Assembly (NCBI GenBank): GCA_024220505.1
Contig: JAKZZE010000020.1
Coordinates: 310,001-374,000 of the forward strand
Length of the DNA stretch: 64,000 nt
Origin: Rhizopus arrhizus
Lineage: Eukaryota; Mucoromycota; Mucoromycetes; Mucorales; Rhizopodaceae
Reading direction: 5' to 3'
Shown: positions 55,074 to 64,000 of the stretch, piece by piece
Position numbering within the stretch: position 1 is the stretch's first letter
How the letters are laid out: every line of letters starts with the position of its first letter
The notes under the pieces: generated by a model
Databases searched by the model: none
What the model saw: the letters and a program-made list of their open reading frames with translations, nothing else
Told to the model about the DNA's origin: nothing
Position numbers and translations under genes: made by a program

Positions 55074-56200
55074 TCAAGAAATTTCGGAAAGAGCATCGTG
55101 AAAAACGTCAGGCGGATCTACCACAGGAGAAGGAAGCACCGTATTGGTAAAGTCGACCAAAGATAAATGTTCACGACGGTAGTGTTGTTCGAATACTGAT
55201 GAAGAGGCCCAATTTCCAAGAGTAACAATATCATCAAGAGGTACACCGGATCGTAACGCCAGAGACGAGGCGAGAGAACGGACATTGACACGAGTCTCAT
55301 CCGTAGAAAGCCGAATGATTCTTCGTAACCAAGTGCTGATGGTGGAGACCGTGACCATTTGAGAAGTGTTGCCGCAGTTGACGAAAAACGAAGAAACCGT
55401 GGGAGCAGGAGACAGCGAGGATAGTCGATCACGTAGACAGACGAACGTTGCAACAGGACATAACGTGGAATCGTGATGTTCGAAGACTCTAAACGGCTTG
55501 ATGATACGCTGACCTTTTCGTTTTTCTTTTGGAGCTACCACAGTGAAAGACAGAAAACGTCGACCAGAGTCAGATTCCACCACGGCAGAGGAGAAGTCAA
55601 TCCGATGAAGATCTGAGGGACGTAAGAAAGCGGCCATTCCAAGCAAGAAAGCGAGTTTTTGCTGAATGTGCGAGAGAAGAGTGGAAGGAGAGTTTGTATC
55701 AATCTTCTTCATAGCTGCAAGGCTTGGGCCTAAATCGACAGTGGGGCGATGGATCGGTTTAGGAGGAGCCCGAGCAGCGAGAGACTGCACCAAAGTGTTG
55801 ACCATTTCACTTGAACGTAGGACCGAAGGATTGGAGTTCAAATGCGTCACTGCTGAGCGAAACAAACGAATCGTGCCATGTTGATAGCCACGAGTTTCAA
55901 ACATTTCAGACAGGAAATTGGTGAGATGAACTTCGTTAAAAGTCTTGAGTGGAATGTCTTGACTCAATGCCCATTCGATGAAAAGAGACTGACCACGTTT
56001 GTAAGAGCGGTTGGTGCTGTTATCAGAGAGACGTCGACTGCGAAGCAAAGAGGCAGAAGTTTCCGTTAGTTCAGGCGCTGCAAAGGTAGACCCGAGAGTC
56101 TCCAGACGGAGAGCTTCCACTGAGGTAGAAGAGGCCATGGTGTCGAAGGTGTGGTGCACTGGATGTCCTGATGATGAAGGAACAGAGGGCTCTCCAGGGC
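55074..56200 (-). CDS. DIRS-1 tyrosine recombinase (end of a 1035-codon open frame)
   Basis: The open frame extends 58181-55074. Residues before about 670 overlap the gag and RT genes in a different frame. The recombinase begins near NSTNRSYKRGQSLFIEWALS (N-terminal core-binding helices). Catalytic region: GMAAFLRPSDLHRIDF (Arg I), RVNVRSLASSLALRSG (Arg II), LGNWASSSVFEQHYRRE (Trp and candidate nucleophile Tyr). The His three residues before Arg II, present in DIRS-2 (AHSLR) and DIRS-3 (AHSIR), is Val here, and the second His position is also changed. The protein may be a divergent or impaired recombinase. The 3' end reaches to within 20 bp of the internal complementary region. Confidence 0.85.
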
Positions 56201-57967
56201 TAGACTCTGCAGCAGAGGATACCAAAGAGCTGTTGGCCAATAGGGAACCACCAGAGTGATTTGCGGGACTTGTTCTCGGCGGATCTTCTCCAGGCAGCGA
56301 AGGATCAAGTTCCAAGGAGGATTGGCATACGGGTTCGGAAGCTTGCTCCAGTTCAGAGAGAAGGCGTCGATCCTCCATGCCCCCGGATCGCTCTTCCACG
56401 ATACGTACCTTTCGAGGAGGTTGCTTGTTCGGTCCGCAAACAGATCTACCCCGTGAGGACCCCATCGCGACTGAAGGAGGTTCTTGAAGACCGGGGGTTT
56501 GACTTGCCAAAGGTTTTTTGTGAAAGATCTTCTGGACTCGAAGTCCGCTTCTATGTTGACGGAACCCGACACGTGATTTGCTATGAGCATTAGGCCGCTG
56601 CGTAGACACCATTTCCACAGCGTTGTCGCTAATGTCATCAGACTGTAAGACTTCGTACCTCCTTGTTTGTTTATGTATGCCATTGAAGTCGTATTGTCGG
56701 TGCGGATGAGGACCGTCGTGTTCTGCAGGTTCGGGAATGTCTGGAGTGCCAGAAAGGCCGCTTTCAGTTCGCGCCAGTTGATCGACATCTGGGCTTCCGC
56801 TGCTGTCCAATAGCCGTGTGCCCGAAGGTTCTGGTACGCGCATCCCCAACCCGTGTTGCTGGCATCCACGAACAGTGTGTGAGCTGGAGTCGATGGAAGA
56901 ATCGACCGGCCGTTCCACTGTTGTAGATTGTTCAACCACCATTTCAGTTCCACAATGCTGTCGTTCGTCAGTAGGTGTGGGCGATCCCAATCTGGATGGT
57001 GGCGGATCAGGTTGTTCTTCAGGTGTAACAGGTGTTGTGTGTAAAGTCGAGCTGGAAAGATCGCCATTGTTGCTGCTTGTATTCTCATGATCACACTCTG
57101 AATCACTCTCGGCGTTTGGAGAGGTTTGCTGATCAGTTGTTGAATTGATCGACGCAGGTCGCGAAGTTTCTTTCCCGGAAGTCGAGCTGACATCGTCACT
57201 GAATCCAATTCGAAGCCGAGGTGTTCCAAGGTCGTCTTTGGTGTTAGTTGAGATTTTTTCCAGTTGACAATCCAACCCAGGTGTGTAAGGCACTGAAGAA
57301 TCTTGCTGGTGTTCATCGATGCTTCTTCTTTCGTCTTGCCGAGAATGATCCAGTCGTCGAGGTAAGCACTGACTCGAATCCCTTGTAGGCGAGCCCATTC
57401 CAAGATTGGACGAGTGATCTTGGTGTACCAATAAGGGACTATCGAGAGACCGAATGGAGTCGTCTTGAATTGATACATCTGACCCTTCCAACGGAACCGG
57501 AGGTAGCGCCGATAGTCCGGATGAACCGGAAGGTGAAGGAAGGCATCCGACATATCGATTGATGTCATGTAATCTCCTTGTTCTATCATCAATGAGACCT
57601 GTTGAAGAGTCTCCATTTTGAAGTGAGGACAGTCGACGTAGCTGTTCAAAGCGCGCAAGTTGAAAACTGGTCGATGTCCACCTGTCTTTTTTGGGATTAC
57701 AAACATCGGACTGATAAAGCTGAGGCAGTCTTGTGAGTTGTCCACCAATTCGATCGCTTGTTTGGTTAAAAGCTCTGAGATTGATGTGTCGAGCAACTGA
57801 GATTGATCGGCCGACAAGTTGTGATTGAACTGATGGAAGTGAGTTGAAAGAGGAGGAGACGTGTGAAAAGGAATTTTGAAGCCGTGTGTGATCACGGAAT
57901 TCACCCAATCGTTTTGAAAAAGCTGACTCCACTGGGGTGAAAAGAGTTGAAGTCGGCCACCTACCAC
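56066..57967 (-). CDS. DIRS-1 reverse transcriptase/RNase H/DIRS domain protein
   Basis: 633 open codons. Reverse transcriptase motifs: VIPKKTGGHRPVFNLRALNS, DYMTSIDMSDAFLHLPVHPD, TTPFGLSIVPYWYTKI and the catalytic VSAYLDDWIILGKTK. RNase H: HTLFVDASNTGWGCAY, SINWRELKAAFLAL, LIRTDNTTSMAYINK. The C-terminal domain that follows RNase H in DIRS elements (annotated in the literature as adenine-methylase-like) has GVDLFADRTSNLLERYVSW and YANPPWNLI, an Asn-Pro-Pro-Trp motif. The start shown is the first ATG of the frame. It follows the gag-like stop by 26 bp in another frame. No defects were seen. Confidence 0.9.
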   Translation of the reverse strand: MVGGRLQLFSPQWSQLFQNDWVNSVITHGFKIPFHTSPPLSTHFHQFNHNLSADQSQLLDTSISELLTKQAIELVDNSQDCLSFISPMFVIPKKTGGHRPVFNLRALNSYVDCPHFKMETLQQVSLMIEQGDYMTSIDMSDAFLHLPVHPDYRRYLRFRWKGQMYQFKTTPFGLSIVPYWYTKITRPILEWARLQGIRVSAYLDDWIILGKTKEEASMNTSKILQCLTHLGWIVNWKKSQLTPKTTLEHLGFELDSVTMSARLPGKKLRDLRRSIQQLISKPLQTPRVIQSVIMRIQAATMAIFPARLYTQHLLHLKNNLIRHHPDWDRPHLLTNDSIVELKWWLNNLQQWNGRSILPSTPAHTLFVDASNTGWGCAYQNLRAHGYWTAAEAQMSINWRELKAAFLALQTFPNLQNTTVLIRTDNTTSMAYINKQGGTKSYSLMTLATTLWKWCLRSGLMLIANHVSGSVNIEADFESRRSFTKNLWQVKPPVFKNLLQSRWGPHGVDLFADRTSNLLERYVSWKSDPGAWRIDAFSLNWSKLPNPYANPPWNLILRCLEKIRREQVPQITLVVPYWPTALWYPLLQSLALESPLFLHHQDIQCTTPSTPWPLLPQWKLSVWRLSGLPLQRLN

Positions 57968-57993
57968 CGGAGTAGGCGAAGTCGAAGCTGGGC

Positions 57994-58980
57994 TTACTGA
58001 CGACTTCGGTTGTTCTGACGGTAGGGATTGTTGGGATTGAACTGGCGTTGGTTGTTGCCATGGTTGCCGTTGTTGGCGTGGTGAGATTGACCGCCGTGCT
58101 GAGACGACGGACCCGATCGAAAAAACTGCGGACCACTCCCAGGGTGGGCGCTGTTGCTTTGAAATGGTGCATCGGAGACACGAAAATTGTTGCCAGCGGG
58201 TTGTCGGTGAAATTGACGGCGATTTTGATTGGGCAGATGCTGCGCTTCTTTCATCGTCTTGGCAGAAGTGGTTTGCTGTGTAATGGAAGACTGGAATTCA
58301 TTCAAGTCCATGGTGTACTTCTTGTTGGTTCCCGGGGTAGGCAACGAGAACCGAGGGTTGACTGCACGCATGGCGATCTTGTTACGCGAGTGTGTGAGGG
58401 AGGCACAAGCATGGCTGAGAAGAGTCCGAGCGTGAAACAAAATGTTTAGGTTACGTTGCAGAACATCAGCAGGGGTGTTGGTGGCTTGTAAAAGCTCATG
58501 TCCCAAAATATCCAAGGGACGAAACACTCCAGAAAGCATGTACTGGATCTCACGCAAAGAAGAGTCTTCAAGCTGTTGAGCCTTGTTCATCCGTTTTTGT
58601 GCATCCGGAAGGGTGGCGGGAGCACGGTACTCAAGATCCCGGATGGGAGGGTAAGCCTCAATCAAGCGTTTACGTTCATCGTCTGGCAAAAGGTTTGAAG
58701 TGGAAAACAAATCTTGATCCAGTTGTAAACACTGAGTAAGAAGCTCAGGTGGCACCCAGTCGTATTGAGGACGAACGCCCAAAGAGTGCCAAGGGCTAGG
58801 CACAAGGTGTGAGGAATTCGTGTGCATCTGCGAATCCTGTGTGGCGCTAGGCATGTCAGCCTGTTGTTGTTGCGCAGCTACAACTTGGTCGAGTAATTGT
58901 CTAGTTTCGATAAGTTGCTGTTGCAAGGTTGCGATTGTTTGGTTGTTATCTTGTTCAGTTGACATAGTACGGAAAATCAA
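57994..58980 (-). CDS. DIRS-1 gag-like protein
   Basis: 328 open codons, the first gene of the element. The N-terminus has a coiled-coil-like Gln-rich stretch (NQTIATLQQQLIETRQLLDQ). A helical centre contains PPIRDLEYRAPATLPDAQKR and RNLNILFHARTLL, and a C-terminal tail rich in Asn, Gln, His and Gly suggests nucleic-acid binding. No zinc knuckle. Identification rests on position upstream of RT and similarity of layout to the DIRS-3 gag-like gene; sequence similarity between the two is weak by eye. Confidence 0.75.
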   Translation of the reverse strand: MIFRTMSTEQDNNQTIATLQQQLIETRQLLDQVVAAQQQQADMPSATQDSQMHTNSSHLVPSPWHSLGVRPQYDWVPPELLTQCLQLDQDLFSTSNLLPDDERKRLIEAYPPIRDLEYRAPATLPDAQKRMNKAQQLEDSSLREIQYMLSGVFRPLDILGHELLQATNTPADVLQRNLNILFHARTLLSHACASLTHSRNKIAMRAVNPRFSLPTPGTNKKYTMDLNEFQSSITQQTTSAKTMKEAQHLPNQNRRQFHRQPAGNNFRVSDAPFQSNSAHPGSGPQFFRSGPSSQHGGQSHHANNGNHGNNQRQFNPNNPYRQNNRSRQ

Positions 58981-59012
58981 ATTTGACGGTAATGACCTGA
59001 GCGAAAAAGATG

Positions 59013-59124
59013 ATCAAAGAACAATAATTGGAAAAATTACTTTATTTAAATCTTTATTATAAATCCGCTCAAAATAAATAAAAGATGATAAAAGCATATA
59101 TTATTATTCTTCCTTGTGTTGTCC
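59013..59124. repeat. DIRS-1 right inverted terminal repeat
   Basis: Inverted partner of 54778-54889 (ATCAAAGAACAATAATTGG to TTGTGTTGTCC). Confidence 0.9.
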
Positions 59125-59169
59125 GCCGGTCTCATGCAATTCTTGGGAGAATTCATTCGACCTTGAATT

Positions 59170-59325
59170 ACCCATTTACTTTTTTATTTGTACAACAGTT
59201 TTCTGCATAAATTGTACATCTGTTTCTAACACAATTACCGTCGGCTTCACTCCGACGTCGGATATGGTTTATCACTTCTTTGCCGCGCTTTTATTCTCAG
59301 ATTTAATATAAAATAAAATTAAAAA
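59170..59325. repeat. Isolated DIRS-2-type terminal repeat, right flank of DIRS-1
   Basis: Inverted copy of about 33105-33245, including CGTCGGCTTCACTCCGACGT. No DIRS genes follow on the right, so it is a solo terminal repeat or the edge of the duplicated block. Confidence 0.8.
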
Positions 59326-61773
59326 TTTTGATCCACTTGTTGATATCTTTTAAAGTTGCAATCTGATTTTTTGAAGCCCTGGTGGCAAGGACGGGATTAA
59401 GTGGAGAATTATCTTCTATAACAAAAGCGGGTGGCCATCACATCCTATGTCTTTGTTTCGCCAACATTGCCATTCTTTCTTATAAAAAAAATATTATCTT
59501 AAAAAAAATATACTTTCCAACGAGACTCTTTATAAAAAGGATATTATTCTTGTATTTGGTTCTTTACTATTCATCAATGTTTCGCGATCAATATAGCCCT
59601 AAAATCAACACATTTCCGTTTTTCTTTGTTAGAAGCTTTCATAACTCATCTTTTGTACACAACTCCTTATTTTTAAAAATATAGTAATTTTTAGTAGATG
59701 CAAACCTTCATTTACTCTCTTACCAATTTTATTGATGTGCAGTTTTAATAGAAAAATTGTCTTATACTGTCTGCCCAACGGTATATACGAAATAAAGCTA
59801 CAATACTCTCTATACGGTGGTTTGTTTCACAAAATATTATGAACACTTTTTCAACAAAATCTTTCAACATAGTTGAAAAATGATACTCATCATGTTATTC
59901 CCATTATATATACTTGGTTACGTCCTTTCCTTATTTTACTTATAACTTGTGTATCCTGCTTTGAAACGATAGTAGTTATTTTGGATTTTATAGCAATGTT
60001 ATATAGTATATATATATACATATACGTATATATATTGACAATGCCAATCTTTACTAATGCCATATACTTTATGATATCCATAAATCATATACAAAATGTT
60101 TTATGATGAAGCAAGAGGAGAAGGAGAGAAATATATTTTGGCATACAACCATCATAAAGAGCATATTTTCTTTGAGGTAGAAAGATAAGTGTCATAGTTT
60201 CACTCAAGGTAGTTATCTGTATTTTGAGATCTTGGCGAACCTTCTTTATCACTATATTAATCATGCGAAGATCTCTTATCATTTTACTTAATATCGATGT
60301 ATCTTTTTGCTGTCATATGTTACTTTCTAATATAAAATAACAAATGATGAGGCTTATAACTAAGCTATATAAATTAAAACTAAGGCAGAGGAATAAAATA
60401 AATACTCTAATTGCTTTTGATTAGATACTTGTCCTTTACATCATATAGTTTTTATAAGGACGCGAGCCTTTCATGAATCAATACCGGATATTGGAAATCA
60501 AGGGAAACATGGTCTTTTAGTAACATACGAACTGTTGTTAATTTAGCTAAAAACCATTCCCTTTATCTTCTGCGCCAGTAATTTGAGCAGAAATTGATCG
60601 CGCTTTAATCATTTCTTTAAATAAAGAGTTATAAACTGATATCGATTATTTTAGCCCTTCTAAGGCTTTTCTGCGATCAGCGTAAAAATCTTCCCCTTAA
60701 AGAAAAAACCTTTTGTTACTTCAAAAAACTAGCTTATTTGGATGATCAACAATGAGAGAAATGGTTTTGTCTAATAAAAATTCCATATTTCAAAGTCATC
60801 AATTTCTTATTAAAAAACCCGCGCATTTGACGAAGATACAGAATAGTCCGCGAAAATCTTTGCCATTACAGTTTATTCAAAAAGAGGGCCAAGAATCTCC
60901 AGTATGATAAAGCAGCCCCTTGATTCATATTGTACCTCCATAGTGGTGTCAAGAGTCATAATATGGAGAAAAGTGTCAATGTTAGTTTATGTCTAATGTT
61001 AAAATAGAGAGAAGTGTTGCCTTAATCTAAATATTGTATCATATGCAAAAGTAAAATGACTTTACTGCAAATCATTTTAAACGCTTACCAGATAACAATT
61101 GCACTTGTATTCTTATTGCATATGTGATAAATATTTAGAAAACATGTTTTGACACAAATAACGATGGTTTGCGTGATGAGGAATAGATCTTCTAAAACAC
61201 CTCTTTTTGTGAGTTTACAACTTCATTTATAATGAGCCAAATTTCATGAAAGACTAAAAGATATTTTTCTGTTCAAGAAAAACAGTTTTGAGCAATACTT
61301 CATAGTGAGCGTGTTGTTTCCAAGTATGATCGTTAAATTGTTATACCTAAGTTGGCGCTTATTTTTTTTTTTTTTTACAGTTTGATTAAAAATCATTAGT
61401 ACATGAGCCCTTAAAATTTTGTATAAAGCTTTTTTTGGCGGATTCAACGCTCAGTTCGAGGATTGTAGTGTATACTGTCAATTAGTTATGTACTTAATTT
61501 GTCATTAAAAAACTATTTTCTACTTTGAAATGTAGTAGTCACTAAAAATACCCAATTACACACTTTCGAAAGATAAATCTCAAGAACAATTTTTTTAAAT
61601 TACAATTAGCTCAAAGCATTGATTGTGGGCAGTTTAAATAATAATTATTTTAATTTAATCAAACCATGTTACACCAACCGAGTGATTTTCTGTGACTTGA
61701 TTTTGCAAAAAGAGAGAACATTACGTTTCGCAGCCTGAAAAAGAATTTTCCTTTACTCTTTTTACCACACATA
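59326..61773. other. Long AT-rich region without a recognisable gene
   Basis: About 2.4 kb. Short open pieces (up to about 100 codons) have low-complexity, Phe/Ile/Lys-rich translations. The stretch 60420-60920, read on the minus strand, has several short compatible fragments (for example FFNKKLMTLKYGIFIRQNHF) broken by stops and may be a heavily decayed gene or transposon. A TA-rich microsatellite lies at about 60001-60035. The last few hundred bases should contain the RAD23 promoter. Confidence 0.45.
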
Positions 61774-63445
61774 ATGGGAGCTTTAGTAAGCAACTAACAA
61801 AGAAAAAAGCGCGATTTTAAAGTAAAATGCTGAATGACTTTTTATCTTTTATAGCAAATCACTGTTAAGACACTTCAACAAAAGCAATTTAAACTCGATG
61901 TTGACAGTTCTGACACTGTAAATCATTTGTGTAAAAGATCTTTTTTTTTTCATATTCTAAAAAGCTATTTAACTATAGATCCTTTCTGTAAAAGAAAAGA
62001 TTCAAGAATCTCAGGGACATGCCGTTGCTCAACAAAAACTTATTTTTTCTGGTAAATAAGACCTGTACATAAATTTATCAAAAATTCCATACTTAATTTT
62101 TTCATGCATAGGTAAAATCCTCGTTGATGATAAAAAGGTTGAGGATTACAACATTACCGAAAAGGATTTCTTAGTAGTTATGGTTGCTAAGGTGATTTTA
62201 CAGTGGATTTACTTAAAATGAAATTTGTTGATATAACAGGTGTATTTATTAGGCAAAGACTACTCCCGCTTCTTCCAGTGCTGCAGCTAGTAGTGCTTCT
62301 ACGCCAAAAGAATCTGCTACACAAGAAAAACCTGTTGAGGCTGCTCCTAAACCTGCTGCTCCTGCTGCCGCTGCTACTACTCCCAGCAACATTGCTAGTC
62401 CTGCTTCTGAACCTCCTGCTAGTACGCCTGCTGCTCCAACAGAAACTACAACCACTGCTACTCCCGCAGATAGCTTTTCTCAATTAGGTAAAATTTGAAG
62501 AAAATAATACCTGAATTCGTTATATTGACCATTTATGAATGTAGTTACTGGCTCTCAATTGGAAAGTGTTATTGAAAACATGATGTCTATGGGTTTCGAA
62601 CGTGCTCAATGTGAACGTGCTCTTCGTGCCAGCTTCAACAATCCTGACAGAGCTGTAGAATACCTCTTTAATGTAATACATATTTTAACAAAAGAAGAAT
62701 CCCTATTAATTTTGCACTTTAGGGTATTCCTGAGCATATATTGAACGAAATGAATGCTGCACAACAGCAACCTGAAGTACAACAAGATACCAATACTCAA
62801 AGTCCTACAACTCCTAATGCCAATGATGCCAATGATGCCAGTAAATATTATAAGAACTATACATCAAAATACTAATGCTTTATACAGATGCATCCATGAA
62901 CTTATTTGCTGCTGCTCAACAGCATGCTCAGCAACAACAGCAACAACAGCAACAGGAACAAAACCAAAATTTAAATGCTAGTCTTGCTAACTTTAGAAAT
63001 ACACCTCACTTTCAACAAATTCGCCAGTTAGTTCAAACCAATCCTGCCTTGCTTCAACCTTTGCTTCAATCCATTGGTCAAAGCAACCCTGAATTGATTA
63101 GAGCTATCAATGCCGATCCTAATGCATTTTTACAAGCATTTTTGGAAGGTGCTGAAGGTGAAGAAGGAGGCATGGGACCAGAAACAACTACTATTCAAGT
63201 AACTCCAGAAGAAAGGGATGCCATTGATAGAGTAAGAAAATACAAGCTGATTAACAATGAATCTAATTTTGTGTTAGTTGGCTGCACTAGGATTTGATAA
63301 AGCTGTTGCTGCTGAAGCATATTTTGCTTGTGACAAGAATGAAGGTAATTGTAATTAAGCCTCTTTATGTCATAGTAGTAATGTATTGTAAATAGAATTG
63401 GCTGCAAACTACTTGTTTGAGCATGGATATGATGATTTCGAATAA
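61774..63445 (+). CDS. RAD23: RAD23 ubiquitin-shuttle/DNA-repair protein, 10 exons
   Basis: Rad23 binds the XPC/Rad4 damage sensor and carries ubiquitinated proteins to the proteasome. Exons: 61774-61785, 61855-61917, 61979-62051, 62112-62191, 62253-62487, 62545-62672, 62723-62840, 62888-63231, 63278-63344 and 63396-63445, total 1170 nt, 389 residues. Domains: ubiquitin-like ([20 protein letters not shown], then [20 protein letters not shown]); an Ala/Pro/Thr linker; UBA1 ([20 protein letters not shown]); a Gln-rich run (CAA/CAG repeat near 62931-62956); the XPC-binding domain ([20 protein letters not shown]); UBA2 ([20 protein letters not shown], ending [11 protein letters not shown]). The 12-nt first exon (MGAL) is the least certain part. 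Other exons are fixed by phase and homology. Confidence 0.93.
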
Positions 63446-63786
63446 GTTTTTGAGAATAATAAATTTTAACATAAAAGAGAGAGATTTCTACACGATCAGA
63501 TACATGAAATAAATTACTGTATTTTCTGCTTTGCGAATAGTAATTTACTATATTTGACAATAAAAAGCAAAGACATGTAATGATTATTTTCATTAAAGCA
63601 TTTCTATCATCCCTTTATCTATGACTTCAATAGAATAAGCATTTTAATTGGTCATTTTCCATCTGATTTTATTCCGAACAAAAAAAAGGCTAAAGCTTTG
63701 TTAACCCCACAAATCAGTCACATTCAAAAACTTTTTTTTCTTTTTTCTTTATTTCTCACCCTTCTTCACTTTTTTTTTGGCCCCTC

Positions 63787-64000
63787 ATGGATCAGCAAGC
63801 AGGTAGTAAAAAATAATCTTTTTAGATTTCTCTGTTTGACCAACTTTTGTTTAGTTGAAATAAAAACAAGAAAGTGACAGCACCCACTCCACAAAACACA
63901 CCTATTAATGCTGCTCCTATAAATTCACAGTCCATTCCCACTGTGCCTTCTATCTCTGAAGAAATTGAGACTATCAGCACTCCAGGTAAAAATATTTTTT
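63787..64000 (+). CDS. 5' end of an unidentified gene (partial)
   Basis: A candidate start ATGGATCAGCAAGCAG at 63787-63802 is followed by a GTAGTA donor. A second exon from about 63882 is open in the frame TAPTPQNTPINAAPINSQSI and on to EEIETISTP, ending at a GTAAAAAT donor near 63986. The acceptor choice (AAGAAAG before TGACAGC) is the only one I found that keeps this frame, so the model is tentative. A long pyrimidine-rich tract (63721-63780, T-runs with C) precedes the ATG and is typical of a fungal core promoter. The product is Pro/Thr/Ser-rich and unrecognised. Confidence 0.45.

Larger units (their letters stand above)
54759..59169 (-). mobile_element. DIRS-type retrotransposon DIRS-1, 4.4 kb, all frames open
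   Basis: The element begins AATTGCGACTTAGACC and ends (inverted) AATTCAAGGTCGAATG. Inverted terminal repeats of 112 bp lie at 54778-54889 and 59013-59124, with unequal outer tails of about 19 and 45 bp. The internal complementary region at 54941-55055 carries the complements of both outer ends joined through AATT. The flanks match an unoccupied paralogue near 33245 with no target duplication, as expected for tyrosine-recombinase integration. Three genes, gag-like, RT/RNase H/DIRS domain and YR, have no stops, and the interior is clearly more GC-rich than the host DNA. It looks like the youngest DIRS element here. Confidence 0.93.

Noticed and set aside
56261..58449. Several plus-strand open frames of 60-130 codons over DIRS-1
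   Set aside because: Antisense shadows of the GC-rich RT/RNase H and gag-like genes; no family resemblance.
59382..60282. Short open frames on both strands in the AT-rich region left of RAD23
   Set aside because: Composition-driven, no conserved motif, no clear start context.

Overview
This looks like nuclear DNA of an early-diverging fungus, most likely a Mucorales-type member of Mucoromycota. The reasons are the AT-rich background, genes split by many short (about 45-70 nt) GT-AG introns, fungal-type housekeeping proteins, and a mobile-element load of LINEs, DIRS-type tyrosine-recombinase retrotransposons, Tc1/IS630-like transposons and a Fanzor relic. The assignment is an inference from content. 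No rRNA, convincing tRNA, CRISPR array or bacterial operon was seen.

The two ends hold ordinary genes. The left end (1-5.2 kb) has the 3' end of an unidentified gene, a broken copy of the pyruvate dehydrogenase E1-beta gene, a 13-exon Sec1/Munc18 gene whose reading frame needs a 7-nt micro-exon, and a 5-exon methylene-tetrahydrofolate dehydrogenase/cyclohydrolase gene. The right end (61.8-64 kb) has a 10-exon RAD23 gene and the first exons of an unidentified gene.

The middle (5.2-59.3 kb) is a mosaic of transposons and gene duplicates. A Fanzor (eukaryotic TnpB-like) pseudogene lies at 5.8-7.9 kb. An old plus-strand LINE (about 10.3-21.2 kb) is split by a young full-length minus-strand LINE (12.45-18.37 kb) with a target-site duplication. 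An IS630/Tc1-like element with 168-bp inverted repeats sits at 24.8-26.5 kb. Two solo LTRs (26.8-27.5 and 42.3-42.9 kb), each with its own 5-bp target duplication, belong to one family. Three DIRS-type elements are on the minus strand: a decayed one (29.5-33.2 kb), a frameshifted one (46.2-50.4 kb) and one with all frames open (54.8-59.2 kb). Small TA-flanked MITEs are scattered between them.

Two oxidoreductase families were multiplied inside this mosaic: an Old-Yellow-Enzyme-like flavoprotein (copies at 8.9, 35.0 and 39.1 kb) and a zinc-independent MDR alcohol dehydrogenase/quinone oxidoreductase (copies at 23.6, 36.5 and 51.9 kb). They alternate along the window. Two OYE copies encode identical proteins and form an inverted repeat; the third has one nonsense mutation. 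One ADH copy is intact, one is a fragment with a stop, and one has a frameshifted C-terminus. Both families are NAD(P)H-dependent reductases of activated C=C or C=O bonds, so co-amplification of a detoxification pair is possible, but the breakpoints also fit transposon-driven rearrangement. A small secreted cysteine-containing protein gene at 28.0 kb is the clearest unrecognised single gene.
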